Below are positions 54,189 through 62,265 of a stretch of 64,000 bases of DNA, piece by piece. Source of the stretch: Kribbella sp. VKM Ac-2569 (GTDB lineage: Bacteria > Actinomycetota > Actinomycetes > Propionibacteriales > Kribbellaceae); contig NZ_SGXJ01000003.1 of the NCBI RefSeq assembly GCF_004216905.1, positions 248,001 through 312,000 of the forward strand. The letters run 5' to 3'. The notes below the pieces were generated by a model. The model searched no databases, was not told the origin of the DNA, and saw only the letters and a program-made list of their open reading frames with translations. The translations under genes and the position numbers were made by a program. Position 1 is the first letter of the stretch. Each line of letters opens with the position of its first letter.

Positions 54189-55217
54189 ATGCCGCAGACG
54201 CAACTTGACCCCTCGCACGTAATGCAGGTGGGTATGGGGTTCTGGCCGTCGAAGACGCTCCTCTCGGCGGTTGAGCTCGAACTCTTCACAGAGCTCAGCG
54301 ACGACGCGATGACCGCCGAGGCGATCCGCGACGCGCTTGGACTTCATTCGCGCGGGATTCACGACTTCCTCGACGCGCTCGTCGCGCTCGGGTTCCTCGA
54401 ACGCGACGCGGAAGGAAGCGAAGGCCGCTACTCCAACACCGCGGAGACCGCGGCCTTCCTCGACAAACGAAGCCCCACGTACATGGGCGGCATCCTTGAG
54501 ATGTCAAATGCACGGCTCTACGGCTTTTGGGGCGACCTGACGGAGGCGCTCAAGACGGGCAAGCCGCAGAACGAGGTGAAGCACACTGGCAAGCCGATGT
54601 TCGAGGAGCTCTACAGCGACGAGGCGCGACTCGAGCAGTTCATGGACGGGATGACGGGCATCTCGCTCGGCAACTTCCACGCGCTCGCCGAGACGTTCGA
54701 CTTTTCACGCTATGAGACCGTCTGCGACGTAGGCGGCGCAACCGGGCAGCTGTGCGCCGTGCTCGCCGGCCACCACCCACACCTGCGCTTGACATCTTTC
54801 GACCTTCCGGTCGTAGCGCCGATCGCCGAGCGGTCGGTCGCTGCAGCCGGCCTGGACGACCGCATCAGCGTCGCCTCCGGCGACTTCTTTGCCGACCCGC
54901 TGCCGAAGGCGGATGTCATCACGATGGGCATGATCCTCCACGACTGGAACCTCGAGCGGAAACTGCACCTGATCCGGGCGGCCTATGAGGCGCTCCCCGA
55001 CGGCGGCGCCTACATAGTCATCGAGAACCTGATCGATGACGCCCGGCGCGAGAACGCATTCGGACTGATGATGTCGCTCAACATGCTGATCGAGTTCGGT
55101 GATGCGTTCGACTTCACGTGCGCCGATTTCGCCGGGTGGTGCCGCGAGGCAGGTTTCCGCGACGTCGAGGTTCTGCCCCTCGCCGGTCCCGCGAGCGCAG
55201 CGGTCGCCTACAAGTAG
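54189..55217 (+). CDS. SAM-dependent O-methyltransferase with dimerization domain
   Basis: A 342-aa acetylserotonin-type O-methyltransferase. An N-terminal winged-helix dimerization domain (FWPSKTLLSAVELELFTEL, then LDALVALGFLERD) precedes the catalytic domain with motif I CDVGGATGQLCAVLAG, acidic FDLP, and MILHDWNLERKLHLI with the usual catalytic-region His. The ATG at 54189 follows ACGGAGAAA. Codons favour GCG/ACG/TCG more than neighbours, a weak hint of a different history. The substrate is unknown. Confidence 0.88.
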   Translation: MPQTQLDPSHVMQVGMGFWPSKTLLSAVELELFTELSDDAMTAEAIRDALGLHSRGIHDFLDALVALGFLERDAEGSEGRYSNTAETAAFLDKRSPTYMGGILEMSNARLYGFWGDLTEALKTGKPQNEVKHTGKPMFEELYSDEARLEQFMDGMTGISLGNFHALAETFDFSRYETVCDVGGATGQLCAVLAGHHPHLRLTSFDLPVVAPIAERSVAAAGLDDRISVASGDFFADPLPKADVITMGMILHDWNLERKLHLIRAAYEALPDGGAYIVIENLIDDARRENAFGLMMSLNMLIEFGDAFDFTCADFAGWCREAGFRDVEVLPLAGPASAAVAYK

Positions 55218-55301
55218 TGCAGTCGGCTACTCAGCGCTGGAGAGGCGGCCGTTCAGCAGGAACACTTACCCATGACGACTCGGCGAGCGATAGGAGCTTT
55301 C

Positions 55302-56903
55302 GTGGCACAGTTCGACTACGTCATCGTCGGCGCGGGCTCGGCAGGATGTGTCCTTGCCAACCGCCTTTCCGCAGACCCTGGTACCAGCGTGCTGTTGGTC
55401 GAGGCTGGTGACCAAGACACCAGCCCGCTCATTGCGATGCCCAGGGGATTCGGGCAGTTGCTGGGTGACCCGAACAGCGCGTGGCACTTCCCGACCCGTC
55501 CGTTCGGACCGACACAGCAGGTCGAGCACTGGGTGCGGGGCAAGACGCTCGGCGGGTCCAGCGCGGTCAACGGCATGATCTACAACCGCGGTCAGCGCCC
55601 GGACTGGGACGAGATCGAGCTCCTCGGCAACCCGGGCTGGGGTTGGGACTCCATGCTCCCGGTCTTCAAGACCATTGAGGACAACCCGCTCGGGGCTTCC
55701 GACGTACGCGGCGAGGGCGGCCCGCTGCGGGTCTCGACTGTCGGCGGCGACGACCCACTCCTCGAAGACGTCATCGCCGCCGGTACCGAGCTCGGCTGGC
55801 GGCGGACGCACGATCTCAACGAAGCCGATGGGGAGCGGATCGGCTACGCGACGGCGACGATTCGCGACGGCGTGCGGGTGACCGCGGCGGGCGCGTTCCT
55901 CCATCCGGTCCTGGACCGTCCCAACCTGACTGTGCTGGTGCAGCTGATCGTCGACCAGGTGGTGATCCAGGGCGGCCGGGCAGTCGGTGTGCGCGGGCGG
56001 CAGAACGGGCAGGCCGTCGAGGCAGTCGCCAATCGTGAGGTCATTCTCGCCGCCGGCGCCCTTGCCACGCCCAAGATCCTGCAGCTCTCCGGCCTCGGGC
56101 CCGCTGACAAGCTGCGGTCCGCCGGCGTCCAGATCGTCGTGGACAGTCCGAATGTCGGTGGCCGGATGCGCGAGCACCGTGTGTTCGTGCTGCAGTTCCG
56201 GCTCGCGGAAGAGCTCGGCTACAACAGGTTCCTCAGCACCCCGGAAGGCCAAGCGGAGGCGATGGAGCGGTACCAGACGAGCCGGACCGGAGTGATGGCG
56301 GCGCCGTCGTTCGACATCGCCGGGTTCTTCAAGAGCCGGCCGGAGCTCGACCGGCCCGACGCCCAGTTCCAGATCGCGCCGTTCTCGATGCTGCCGCTCG
56401 AACCTGGCCAGCCTCTGCAGATTGAGCACGAGCCCGGGATGATGTGCATCGGCTACATGCTGCGCCCGGACAGCGAGGGCCACGTCCACATCACCTCGGC
56501 GGATCCCGACGCACCGCTGGACATCGACGCCAACTACCTCGCCACGGAGCATGACCGTGCGGCGTCGGTGCACGTGTTCCGCGGCCTGCGTCGCCTGTTC
56601 GCCACCGGGCCGCTCGCGAAGCGGGTCGAGCATGAGACCGTTCCCGGGCCGGACGTGCAGAGCGACCAGCAGATCGTCGACGCCGGGCTGGTCGCGGGCA
56701 CCCCGGGCTACCACGCGGTCAGGACCTGCGCGATGGGGCCGAACGACGACGACGTGGTCGACACGCGGCTGCGGGTTCGCGGCGTGACGAACCTGCGTGT
56801 CGTGGACGCCTCCGTGCTGCCGATCATGGTGTCCGGCAACCTCGGTGGACCGGTCTCGGCGCTGGCGTGGCGGGCGGCCGATTTCATCCTCGAGGACGCC
56901 TGA
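55302..56903 (+). CDS. GMC-family FAD oxidoreductase (choline-dehydrogenase-like)
   Basis: A 533-aa flavoenzyme. The FAD-binding VIVGAGSAGCVLANRLS is at the N-terminus, GMC signature 1 in GGSSAVNGMIYNRGQ and the active-site region PGYHAVRTCAMGP near the end. A GTG at 55302 with AGGAG upstream is the best start. Members oxidise alcohols. It follows the O-methyltransferase by 84 bp and may act in the same pathway (inference). Confidence 0.9.
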   Translation: MAQFDYVIVGAGSAGCVLANRLSADPGTSVLLVEAGDQDTSPLIAMPRGFGQLLGDPNSAWHFPTRPFGPTQQVEHWVRGKTLGGSSAVNGMIYNRGQRPDWDEIELLGNPGWGWDSMLPVFKTIEDNPLGASDVRGEGGPLRVSTVGGDDPLLEDVIAAGTELGWRRTHDLNEADGERIGYATATIRDGVRVTAAGAFLHPVLDRPNLTVLVQLIVDQVVIQGGRAVGVRGRQNGQAVEAVANREVILAAGALATPKILQLSGLGPADKLRSAGVQIVVDSPNVGGRMREHRVFVLQFRLAEELGYNRFLSTPEGQAEAMERYQTSRTGVMAAPSFDIAGFFKSRPELDRPDAQFQIAPFSMLPLEPGQPLQIEHEPGMMCIGYMLRPDSEGHVHITSADPDAPLDIDANYLATEHDRAASVHVFRGLRRLFATGPLAKRVEHETVPGPDVQSDQQIVDAGLVAGTPGYHAVRTCAMGPNDDDVVDTRLRVRGVTNLRVVDASVLPIMVSGNLGGPVSALAWRAADFILEDA

Positions 56904-56915
56904 TACGCCGTTCGG

Positions 56916-57566
56916 CTACGTGAGGCTGTTGCTGATGAAGGTCAGGGTGAGGGACTCGATCCGGCGGAGCTCGGCGTCCGGGGCGTCGCGGAGCGGGCCT
57001 TGGCCGGTGAGTTCGGCGGTCCCGTGGACGATGGACCAGATGGGGTACTCGATGCCGTCACGTCGTTGTGGATCGAGGACGCCGGCTTCCACGAGTTCGT
57101 CCAGCGCGGTGCGCAGGAGTCCCAACGGGGTACTGCGGTTCGATGCGCCGTCGCGGTCTGCGTACGAGTGCTGCCGCGGCACCGCGAAAGCGGTGGCGAA
57201 CAGGCCGGGTTCCTTCCGAGCGAATTTCAGGTAGGCGGACCCGATCGCTCCCAGCCGGCGTCGCGCCGCGTCCGGATTGCCGCGTTTGCCGCGGATCCGG
57301 GTGAGGTCCGCTGTCATCCGGTCGGCCAGTTCGTTCATCGCGGCGGTGCAGACCTCGGCGAGTAGCTGGTCGCGGTCGGCGAAGTGCCGGTAGGCGGCGT
57401 TGGGTACGACGCCGACGATCCGGGTGGCTTCGCGAAGCACCACCGCTTCGGGCCCACCGCTGCGCGCCAGTTCGACTCCGGCCGCGATCAGGCCGGCGCG
57501 CACGTCGCCGCGCGGTCGTCGTCGCGATCGTGGTGCCTGGTCCGGTGCCGCTTCGCCCTTGTCCAC
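56916..57566 (-). CDS. TetR-family repressor (WHG-type)
   Basis: A 216-aa TetR regulator. HTH region: AGVELARSGGPEAVVLREATRIVGVVPNAAYRHFADRDQLLAEV. The C-terminal domain has KFARKEPGLFATAFAV, as in the WHG/TetR_C_33 group. It is divergent from the alpha/beta hydrolase gene and two near-identical operators lie between. Convergent with the GMC gene, 12 bp apart. Confidence 0.9.
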   Translation of the reverse strand: MDKGEAAPDQAPRSRRRPRGDVRAGLIAAGVELARSGGPEAVVLREATRIVGVVPNAAYRHFADRDQLLAEVCTAAMNELADRMTADLTRIRGKRGNPDAARRRLGAIGSAYLKFARKEPGLFATAFAVPRQHSYADRDGASNRSTPLGLLRTALDELVEAGVLDPQRRDGIEYPIWSIVHGTAELTGQGPLRDAPDAELRRIESLTLTFISNSLT

Positions 57567-57580
57567 CAGGCCACGATAAC

Positions 57581-57632
57581 AATGTGGACGCTGTCCACTA
57601 AGTCGAGGTAATGTGGACGGTGTCCACTAAGT
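57581..57632. promoter_or_regulatory. Duplicated TetR operators
   Basis: Two 23-bp units at 57581-57603 and 57610-57632 differ at one base. Each holds an inverted repeat, GTGGAC-3-GTCCAC (57584-57598 and 57613-57627), with centres 29 bp apart. They fill the divergent region between the TetR gene and the hydrolase gene. Confidence 0.8.
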
Positions 57633-57650
57633 GTGAAGAGAGGGCCTCTG

Positions 57651-58466
57651 ATGGAGGAGAAGTTCACAGCGGGAACGCGCCGCGACTGGGTGACGGCCGA
57701 TGCCTGGTTCGTGGGTGGCCGGCGAGTGCGGTACGACCCGAAGACCGCACGAGTTGTTCCCGACGGCGAGGCCGCCGCGGGATCCGGCGTACTGAAGGTG
57801 TTCGAGCGGACGACGGCCGGCCCCGGGGGAGATGCTGTGTGGCTGACCCTGCTGCCTGGGTTCCCGGACGGTTCCTACGGATGGGCGCAGGTCGATCGCC
57901 TACTCCCCGCGGGCCTCGGGCCGCGGCTGTATGTCGAGCCCGTCGGGCAGGGGGACTCGGACAAACCCAAGCGTTACCGGCATTCCACCTACGGACGGGC
58001 GGATCTCGTCGAAGCGTTGTGGCGGCACCATGGCGTGCGCCGTACGGTCGTGGTCACCTTCGACTACGGTTCGCTGGCGCTGCTGGAGCTCCTTCGCCGC
58101 CGGCTGGAATCCGATCGGACCGCGCCGGCGATCGCGGCGGTCTTGATGGTGAACGGCGGCTTGTTCGCCGATGCGCATACGCACCCGTGGCAGGGGACGC
58201 CGATGCTCAGGTCTCCGCTCGGCGCGGCGATCGCACGAGAACTGAAGGGTGAGGTGCCGTTGTACGTCGGTGGTAGCGACGAGGACCCGTACGAGCATCG
58301 CCAGGTCACGCTGGCCCGCGAACGTGTGCCCGATGCGCAGATCATCACGTTCCCGGGCGGGCATCTGACCACCAGCGAGCACCCGGACCTGCTGGCCGGT
58401 GCTGTCACCGAGATCGCCTCCCGCCACGGCGTCGAGAATCGATCGATGTCCGAGGAGAAGGTATGA
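57651..58466 (+). CDS. Alpha/beta hydrolase-like protein
   Basis: A 271-aa alpha/beta hydrolase. The oxyanion region is LLPGFPDGSYGW and the elbow is TFDYGS, with Asp as nucleophile, as in dehalogenases/epoxide hydrolases. The catalytic His is probably in PGGHLTTSEHP. GQGDSDKPKRYRHSTYGRADLVEAL matches the dehalogenase-type cap boundary. The start is at 57651 after GAGAGGG; an alternative GTG is at 57633. TetR operators overlap its promoter. Confidence 0.8.
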   Translation: MEEKFTAGTRRDWVTADAWFVGGRRVRYDPKTARVVPDGEAAAGSGVLKVFERTTAGPGGDAVWLTLLPGFPDGSYGWAQVDRLLPAGLGPRLYVEPVGQGDSDKPKRYRHSTYGRADLVEALWRHHGVRRTVVVTFDYGSLALLELLRRRLESDRTAPAIAAVLMVNGGLFADAHTHPWQGTPMLRSPLGAAIARELKGEVPLYVGGSDEDPYEHRQVTLARERVPDAQIITFPGGHLTTSEHPDLLAGAVTEIASRHGVENRSMSEEKV

Positions 58467-59272
58467 GCGACGCCGCGCTTTCCTCCCAATACGTGACCGG
58501 GACGTCCCGGGCCGACATCGAGCGGGCCTTGATTGCCGCGGGCAAAGATGTGCACGCGCTTCAGGTCGCCGACCTCGCGATGCTGGAGGATTACCACACC
58601 GGCGGCCGGATAGCGACGGTGCAGCTCGCCGATCTGGTCGACATCACGCCCGCGAGCTCAGTGCTGGATGCCGGTACGGGCATCGGAGGAACGGCACGTT
58701 ATCTCGCAGACCAGTTCGGGTGCGCCGTGGCGGCTGTCGACCTCTCCGACGAGTACTGCGAGACCGCTCGCTGGCTCAATCGCCTGGTGGGCCTCGACGA
58801 TCGGATCACGGTGACGCAGGGAGACGTGACCGCGCTGCCTTTCGACGACGCGTCGTTCGACGTCGTGTTCAGCCAGCATGTCCAGATGAACGTCGCAGGC
58901 AAGGACGAGCTCTACCAGGAGGCAAGGCGTGTCCTGAAGATCGACGGTCGCCTCGCGCTGTGGGATATCACCGCCGGCAACGGACGCGAACTCGACTACC
59001 CACTACCGTGGGCCGACCTACCCGACCACACTCATCTCAGCACGCCGGCAGCCCTGCGTGCCGGCATCGAGGCAGCCGGATTCACCATCGGCCACTGGAC
59101 GGATCCGACCGAGGAGGTTGCGACGATGATGCGAGCGATTCAAGCACTGCCGCCCAGTCCGCTCGGTCTCCACGCGTTCGTCCCTGACTTCCAGAAGCGC
59201 CTGCAGAACCTCACTGCGGCCTTGTCCGACGGCCGCCTCCAAGCCATCCGAGCGATAGCGCAGACGCGCTAG
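58463..59272 (+). CDS. Class I SAM-dependent methyltransferase
   Basis: A 269-aa methyltransferase. Motif I is VLDAGTGIGGTARYLA, followed by acidic AVDLSDEYC, GDVTALPFDDASFDVVFSQHVQMNV and ARRVLKIDGRLALWDI. It resembles sarcosine/dimethylglycine- and ubiquinone-type enzymes. It starts in an ATGA overlap with the hydrolase gene, so the two are coupled and controlled by the same TetR operators. Confidence 0.9.
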   Translation: MSDAALSSQYVTGTSRADIERALIAAGKDVHALQVADLAMLEDYHTGGRIATVQLADLVDITPASSVLDAGTGIGGTARYLADQFGCAVAAVDLSDEYCETARWLNRLVGLDDRITVTQGDVTALPFDDASFDVVFSQHVQMNVAGKDELYQEARRVLKIDGRLALWDITAGNGRELDYPLPWADLPDHTHLSTPAALRAGIEAAGFTIGHWTDPTEEVATMMRAIQALPPSPLGLHAFVPDFQKRLQNLTAALSDGRLQAIRAIAQTR

Positions 59273-59301
59273 ACGTCCTGTAAGCCCGCCGCCGGCGTCA
59301 T

Positions 59302-59844
59302 CTACCTAGGGGGCTGTGGACGGAGCCCGTCGAGGATGAGGGCGAGCATGCGTGGAGCCCGGTCTACGGGGCTGGAAGCGGCGCGCCAGAGTGCGCCGGT
59401 GAGTTGGAGGAAGTCGCCGGGGTCGGCGTCAGCCCGGATGCTGCCGTCCTTCTTGCCCGCGTCGAAGAGTTCGGTAATTGCGGCGACGACCGGCCCGTAG
59501 GTCTGCTCGGTGATCGCCTGGTGCGCTGTGGGGCTGAGCGCATCGCCCAGGCCGTGCTTTCTGCGCATTGCCTCGACCAGGCCGGTTGTCCAGTGCCGGA
59601 GCGCTTCGAGTGGCGGCATCTCGGCCAGCAGAACCGGCACGGTCGCGATGATCCGCTCGACCTCGTCCTGGTACACGGCGAGAACCAGCGTCTCCCTCGT
59701 GGGGAAGTTGCGGTAGAGCGTGCCCGCGCCGACGCCGGCGCGCTGGGCGATCTGGTTCATCGAGGTCGCGCCGTCCTCGGTGAAGGCCTCGCGGGCGACC
59801 GCGAGGATGCGGACCCGGTTCTCGCGGGCGTCTGAACGAACCAT
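59302..59844 (-). CDS. TetR-family repressor
   Basis: A 180-aa TetR regulator with HTH AREAFTEDGATSMNQIAQRAGVGAGTLYRNFPTRETLVLAV and a C-terminal domain of the SACE_7040/TetR_C type. It is divergent from the aldo/keto reductase with paired operators between, so it is probably the repressor of that gene and of itself. Confidence 0.9.
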   Translation of the reverse strand: MVRSDARENRVRILAVAREAFTEDGATSMNQIAQRAGVGAGTLYRNFPTRETLVLAVYQDEVERIIATVPVLLAEMPPLEALRHWTTGLVEAMRRKHGLGDALSPTAHQAITEQTYGPVVAAITELFDAGKKDGSIRADADPGDFLQLTGALWRAASSPVDRAPRMLALILDGLRPQPPR

Positions 59845-59862
59845 GAAAGCCCCATCTTGCTA

Positions 59863-59904
59863 AGTGGAGAGCTCTCCACTAAAGTATCCGGAGAACTCTC
59901 CACA
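59863..59904. promoter_or_regulatory. Paired TetR operators
   Basis: AGTGGAGAGCTCTCCACT (59863-59880) is a perfect 18-bp palindrome. A diverged copy at 59887-59904 keeps GGAGA-CTCTCCAC, 13 of 18 bases, 24 bp further on. They lie between the TetR and aldo/keto reductase starts. Confidence 0.82.
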
Positions 59905-59921
59905 TAGCTTAGAGGAGCATC

Positions 59922-60971
59922 ATGCGGTACATCAAGCTCGGCACGACCGGCCTGGACGTGTCACCGATCGCGATCGGCGCGATGACCTATGGCGAGCCCG
60001 ACCGCGGCCATCCGGTGTGGTCGAAGGGCGAAGACGAGGCGCGACCGCTGATCCAGCACGCGCTGGAGGCGGGAATCAACTTCTTCGACACGGCGAACAT
60101 GTATTCCAACGGGTCCAGCGAAGAGATCCTCGGCCGCGCGCTCAAGGACTTCGCCGACCGGGACGACGTCGTGGTCGCGACCAAGCTCCGGCACCCGATG
60201 CGTACCGGCCCCAATGGCCGCGGCCTGTCGCGGAAGGCGATCATGGCCGAGGTCGAGCATTCCCTGCGCCGCCTCGGGACCGACTACCTCGATCTGTACC
60301 AGATTCACCGCAACGACCACTCGACTCCGTGGGAGGAGACTCTCGAGGCGCTCAGCGACCTCGTGAAGTCCGGCAAGGTGCGGTACCTAGGTGCGTCGTC
60401 GATGCACGCCTGGGAGCTCGCGAAGGCCCTGCATCTGCAGAAGCAGAACGGTTGGGCGCGGTTCGTGTCGATGCAGGATCACTACAACCTGCTCGCTCGG
60501 GAGGAGGAGCGGGAGATGATCCCGCTGTGCCTGGACGAGGGCGTCGGCACGATCATCTGGTCACCGCTGGCCCGCGGGCGCCTCGCCCGCGGCTGGGACG
60601 AGGCCAGGTCGACCGCGCGCTCCGAGACCGACGGCGCCTACGCGGACCTGCTGTATTCGCCGGAGCAGGAGGCGTCCAACCGCGCGATCATCGAGGCAGT
60701 CGGACAGGTCGCGCAACGCCACGGCGTCAGCCGTGCCCAGATCGCACTCGCCTGGCTACGTCGTCAGCCGGTCGTAACCGCACCACTGGTCGGCGCCGGT
60801 TCGATCCAGCAGATCGACGAGGCTGTGGCATCGCTGGACGTCGAGCTCAGCGACGACGACGTACTCGCATTGGAAGCTCCGTACACGCCGCGGCACGACT
60901 GGCAGGGCATCTCCGACGAGGCCGAAATGGAAGCCATCCGCCGTCGAGTCCCAGGTATGGCGCTGTCGTGA
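59922..60971 (+). CDS. Aldo/keto reductase
   Basis: A 349-aa NADPH-dependent reductase, (beta/alpha)8 barrel. Catalytic tetrad: Asp and Tyr in FFDTANMYSNG, Lys in VVATKLRHP and His in YQIHRNDH. YLGASSMHAWELAKAL and the C-terminal coenzyme-binding PLVGAGSIQQIDEAV are typical of AKR family 11-like proteins. AGAGGAG precedes the ATG at 59922. Probably TetR-repressed and induced by a toxic carbonyl or drug (inference). Confidence 0.9.
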   Translation: MRYIKLGTTGLDVSPIAIGAMTYGEPDRGHPVWSKGEDEARPLIQHALEAGINFFDTANMYSNGSSEEILGRALKDFADRDDVVVATKLRHPMRTGPNGRGLSRKAIMAEVEHSLRRLGTDYLDLYQIHRNDHSTPWEETLEALSDLVKSGKVRYLGASSMHAWELAKALHLQKQNGWARFVSMQDHYNLLAREEEREMIPLCLDEGVGTIIWSPLARGRLARGWDEARSTARSETDGAYADLLYSPEQEASNRAIIEAVGQVAQRHGVSRAQIALAWLRRQPVVTAPLVGAGSIQQIDEAVASLDVELSDDDVLALEAPYTPRHDWQGISDEAEMEAIRRRVPGMALS

Positions 60972-61121
60972 GCTGGATGTAAGGACGGGCGCTCGGCCTT
61001 GGTCGGCCGGGCACCCAGCACGGTGTGGATGCCGGCGCCGGAGGCGAAGAGCGTGACGAAGCCCCCACTGGATGCGCGCCGGATGATTGCCGAAGGTATC
61101 TGGGTGGCGGAGGTGGTCATG

Positions 61122-61904
61122 TCAGCCGCCGATTGCGGCGGCGGGGATGATCGCGACGGGGCAGTCGGCGTGGTGGAGGACGGTTTGGCTGACGGAGCCG
61201 ATGAGCATGCCGGCGAAGCCCCCGCGGCCGCGGGCGCCGAGGATAATCAGGTCGGCGTCCGATGAGAGGCGCAGGATGTGCTCGGCGGGGTGGCCGGTGA
61301 TCTGGATGAGTTCGGCGTCGTGGCCGTCGCGTTTGTGGACGGCCTCGCGGAGTTGGTCTTCGGTGATCCGGTGCAGCTCGGTCCCGGTGGGCTGGGCGGC
61401 GACGACGCGTACGGCGAGGTTGTGGCGGCGGGCGTAGTCGATTCCGTAGTCGAGGGCTGTGTCGCCGGCGGGTGATCCGTCGTACCCGATGACGACGCGG
61501 GTTCCGTCGGGTTCGGCGAGGTCCGGGCGTACGACGACCACCGGGCAGCGGGCGTTCGCTGCGAGGTCGAGGCCGGTCGCACCGACGAGTGCGCCGGCCA
61601 TGACGCCGAGTCCGCGGCTGCCGATCACCACGACCTCCGCGTCACTGGATGCCTTCACAAGAACCGTTGATGGCGTGCCCTTGTCGATGCGGGTGTCGAT
61701 CTCGATGCCCGGGGCCAGCCCGCGGGCAAGTCTGACCGCGCGATAGACGACTTCGCCGGCGCTGGACGCGGCCTCATGTGCGGCGACGGCGTGCAGCATG
61801 CGGAGGTTGCAGCGCAACGACGCCGCTTCCGCGGCCGCCCACTTGATGGCGATGTCGGCGGCTGGTGATCCGTCGATGCCTACGACCACAGGCTTGTGCC
61901 TCAT
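61122..61904 (-). CDS. Tandem universal stress protein
   Basis: A 260-aa protein with two Usp domains. Each has the ATP-binding loop: GSRGLGVMAGALVGATG in the first and GARGRGGFAGMLIGSVSQ in the second. Domain starts are PVVVGIDGSPAADIAIKWA and RVVIGYDGSPAGDTALDYG. AGGAGGCGGC before the ATG at 61904 is strong. It is divergent from the truncated DUF779 gene. Many such proteins respond to hypoxia under DosR control. Confidence 0.9.
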   Translation of the reverse strand: MRHKPVVVGIDGSPAADIAIKWAAAEAASLRCNLRMLHAVAAHEAASSAGEVVYRAVRLARGLAPGIEIDTRIDKGTPSTVLVKASSDAEVVVIGSRGLGVMAGALVGATGLDLAANARCPVVVVRPDLAEPDGTRVVIGYDGSPAGDTALDYGIDYARRHNLAVRVVAAQPTGTELHRITEDQLREAVHKRDGHDAELIQITGHPAEHILRLSSDADLIILGARGRGGFAGMLIGSVSQTVLHHADCPVAIIPAAAIGG

Positions 61905-61982
61905 GCCGCCTCCTGAGCTCGTCTCGTTCAGCATCGCTCGTTCGGGTGGCGCGCGCACCGGCCGATCGGTCCTCAGGCAGTG

Positions 61983-61997
61983 AGGTCTTTCGGCCCT
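61983..61997. promoter_or_regulatory. DosR/DevR-like box
   Basis: AGGTCTTTCGGCCCT resembles the actinobacterial DosR pattern GGGACTTTCGGCCCT (13 of 15). It lies 79 bp upstream of the Usp start and 65 bp before the DUF779 start, between two genes of the kind found in dormancy regulons. Assignment by eye only. Confidence 0.4.
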
Positions 61998-62061
61998 ATG
62001 GGTGTCGGCCGGACCGGCGTTGGCTCGAACGGAATGGCCCGTCGAGCTGAAGGAGGACCCG

Positions 62062-62265
62062 ATGCCAAGCATCCGGATCACGGCCGCCGCGGTTGCTCGC
62101 GAGGCGATCCGTCATCTGAGCGACAGCCGCGGCGCGCCGGTGATGTTCGTCCAGTCCGGCGGTTGTCGCGCCGGCAGTACGCCGATGTGCTACCCGGGGA
62201 ACGAGTTCCTGGTAGTGGTCGAATCGACTACGCCGAACACGTCGAGGGGAGAGGTTGGCGCGTAG
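62062..62265 (+). pseudogene. Truncated DUF779 gene
   Basis: A 67-codon frame with a strong AAGGAGGACCC site. It starts like DUF779 proteins (RITAAAVAREAIRHLSDSRGAPVMFVQSGGCRAGSTPMCYPGNEF), keeping the GGC and MCYPGNEF motifs. After FLVVVE the sequence no longer fits the family, which usually runs about 115-120 residues. The stop falls inside the 3' end of convergent nadB. A deletion joining DUF779 to the nadB tail would explain it. Whether the short peptide is made or active is unknown. Confidence 0.6.

Noticed and set aside
60764-61120. Reverse-strand frame of 118 codons whose ATG is 1 bp after the Usp stop
   Set aside because: It overlaps the aldo/keto reductase 3' end by about 200 bp, has no recognisable domain and no ribosome site. 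It reads as an antisense shadow plus spacer.
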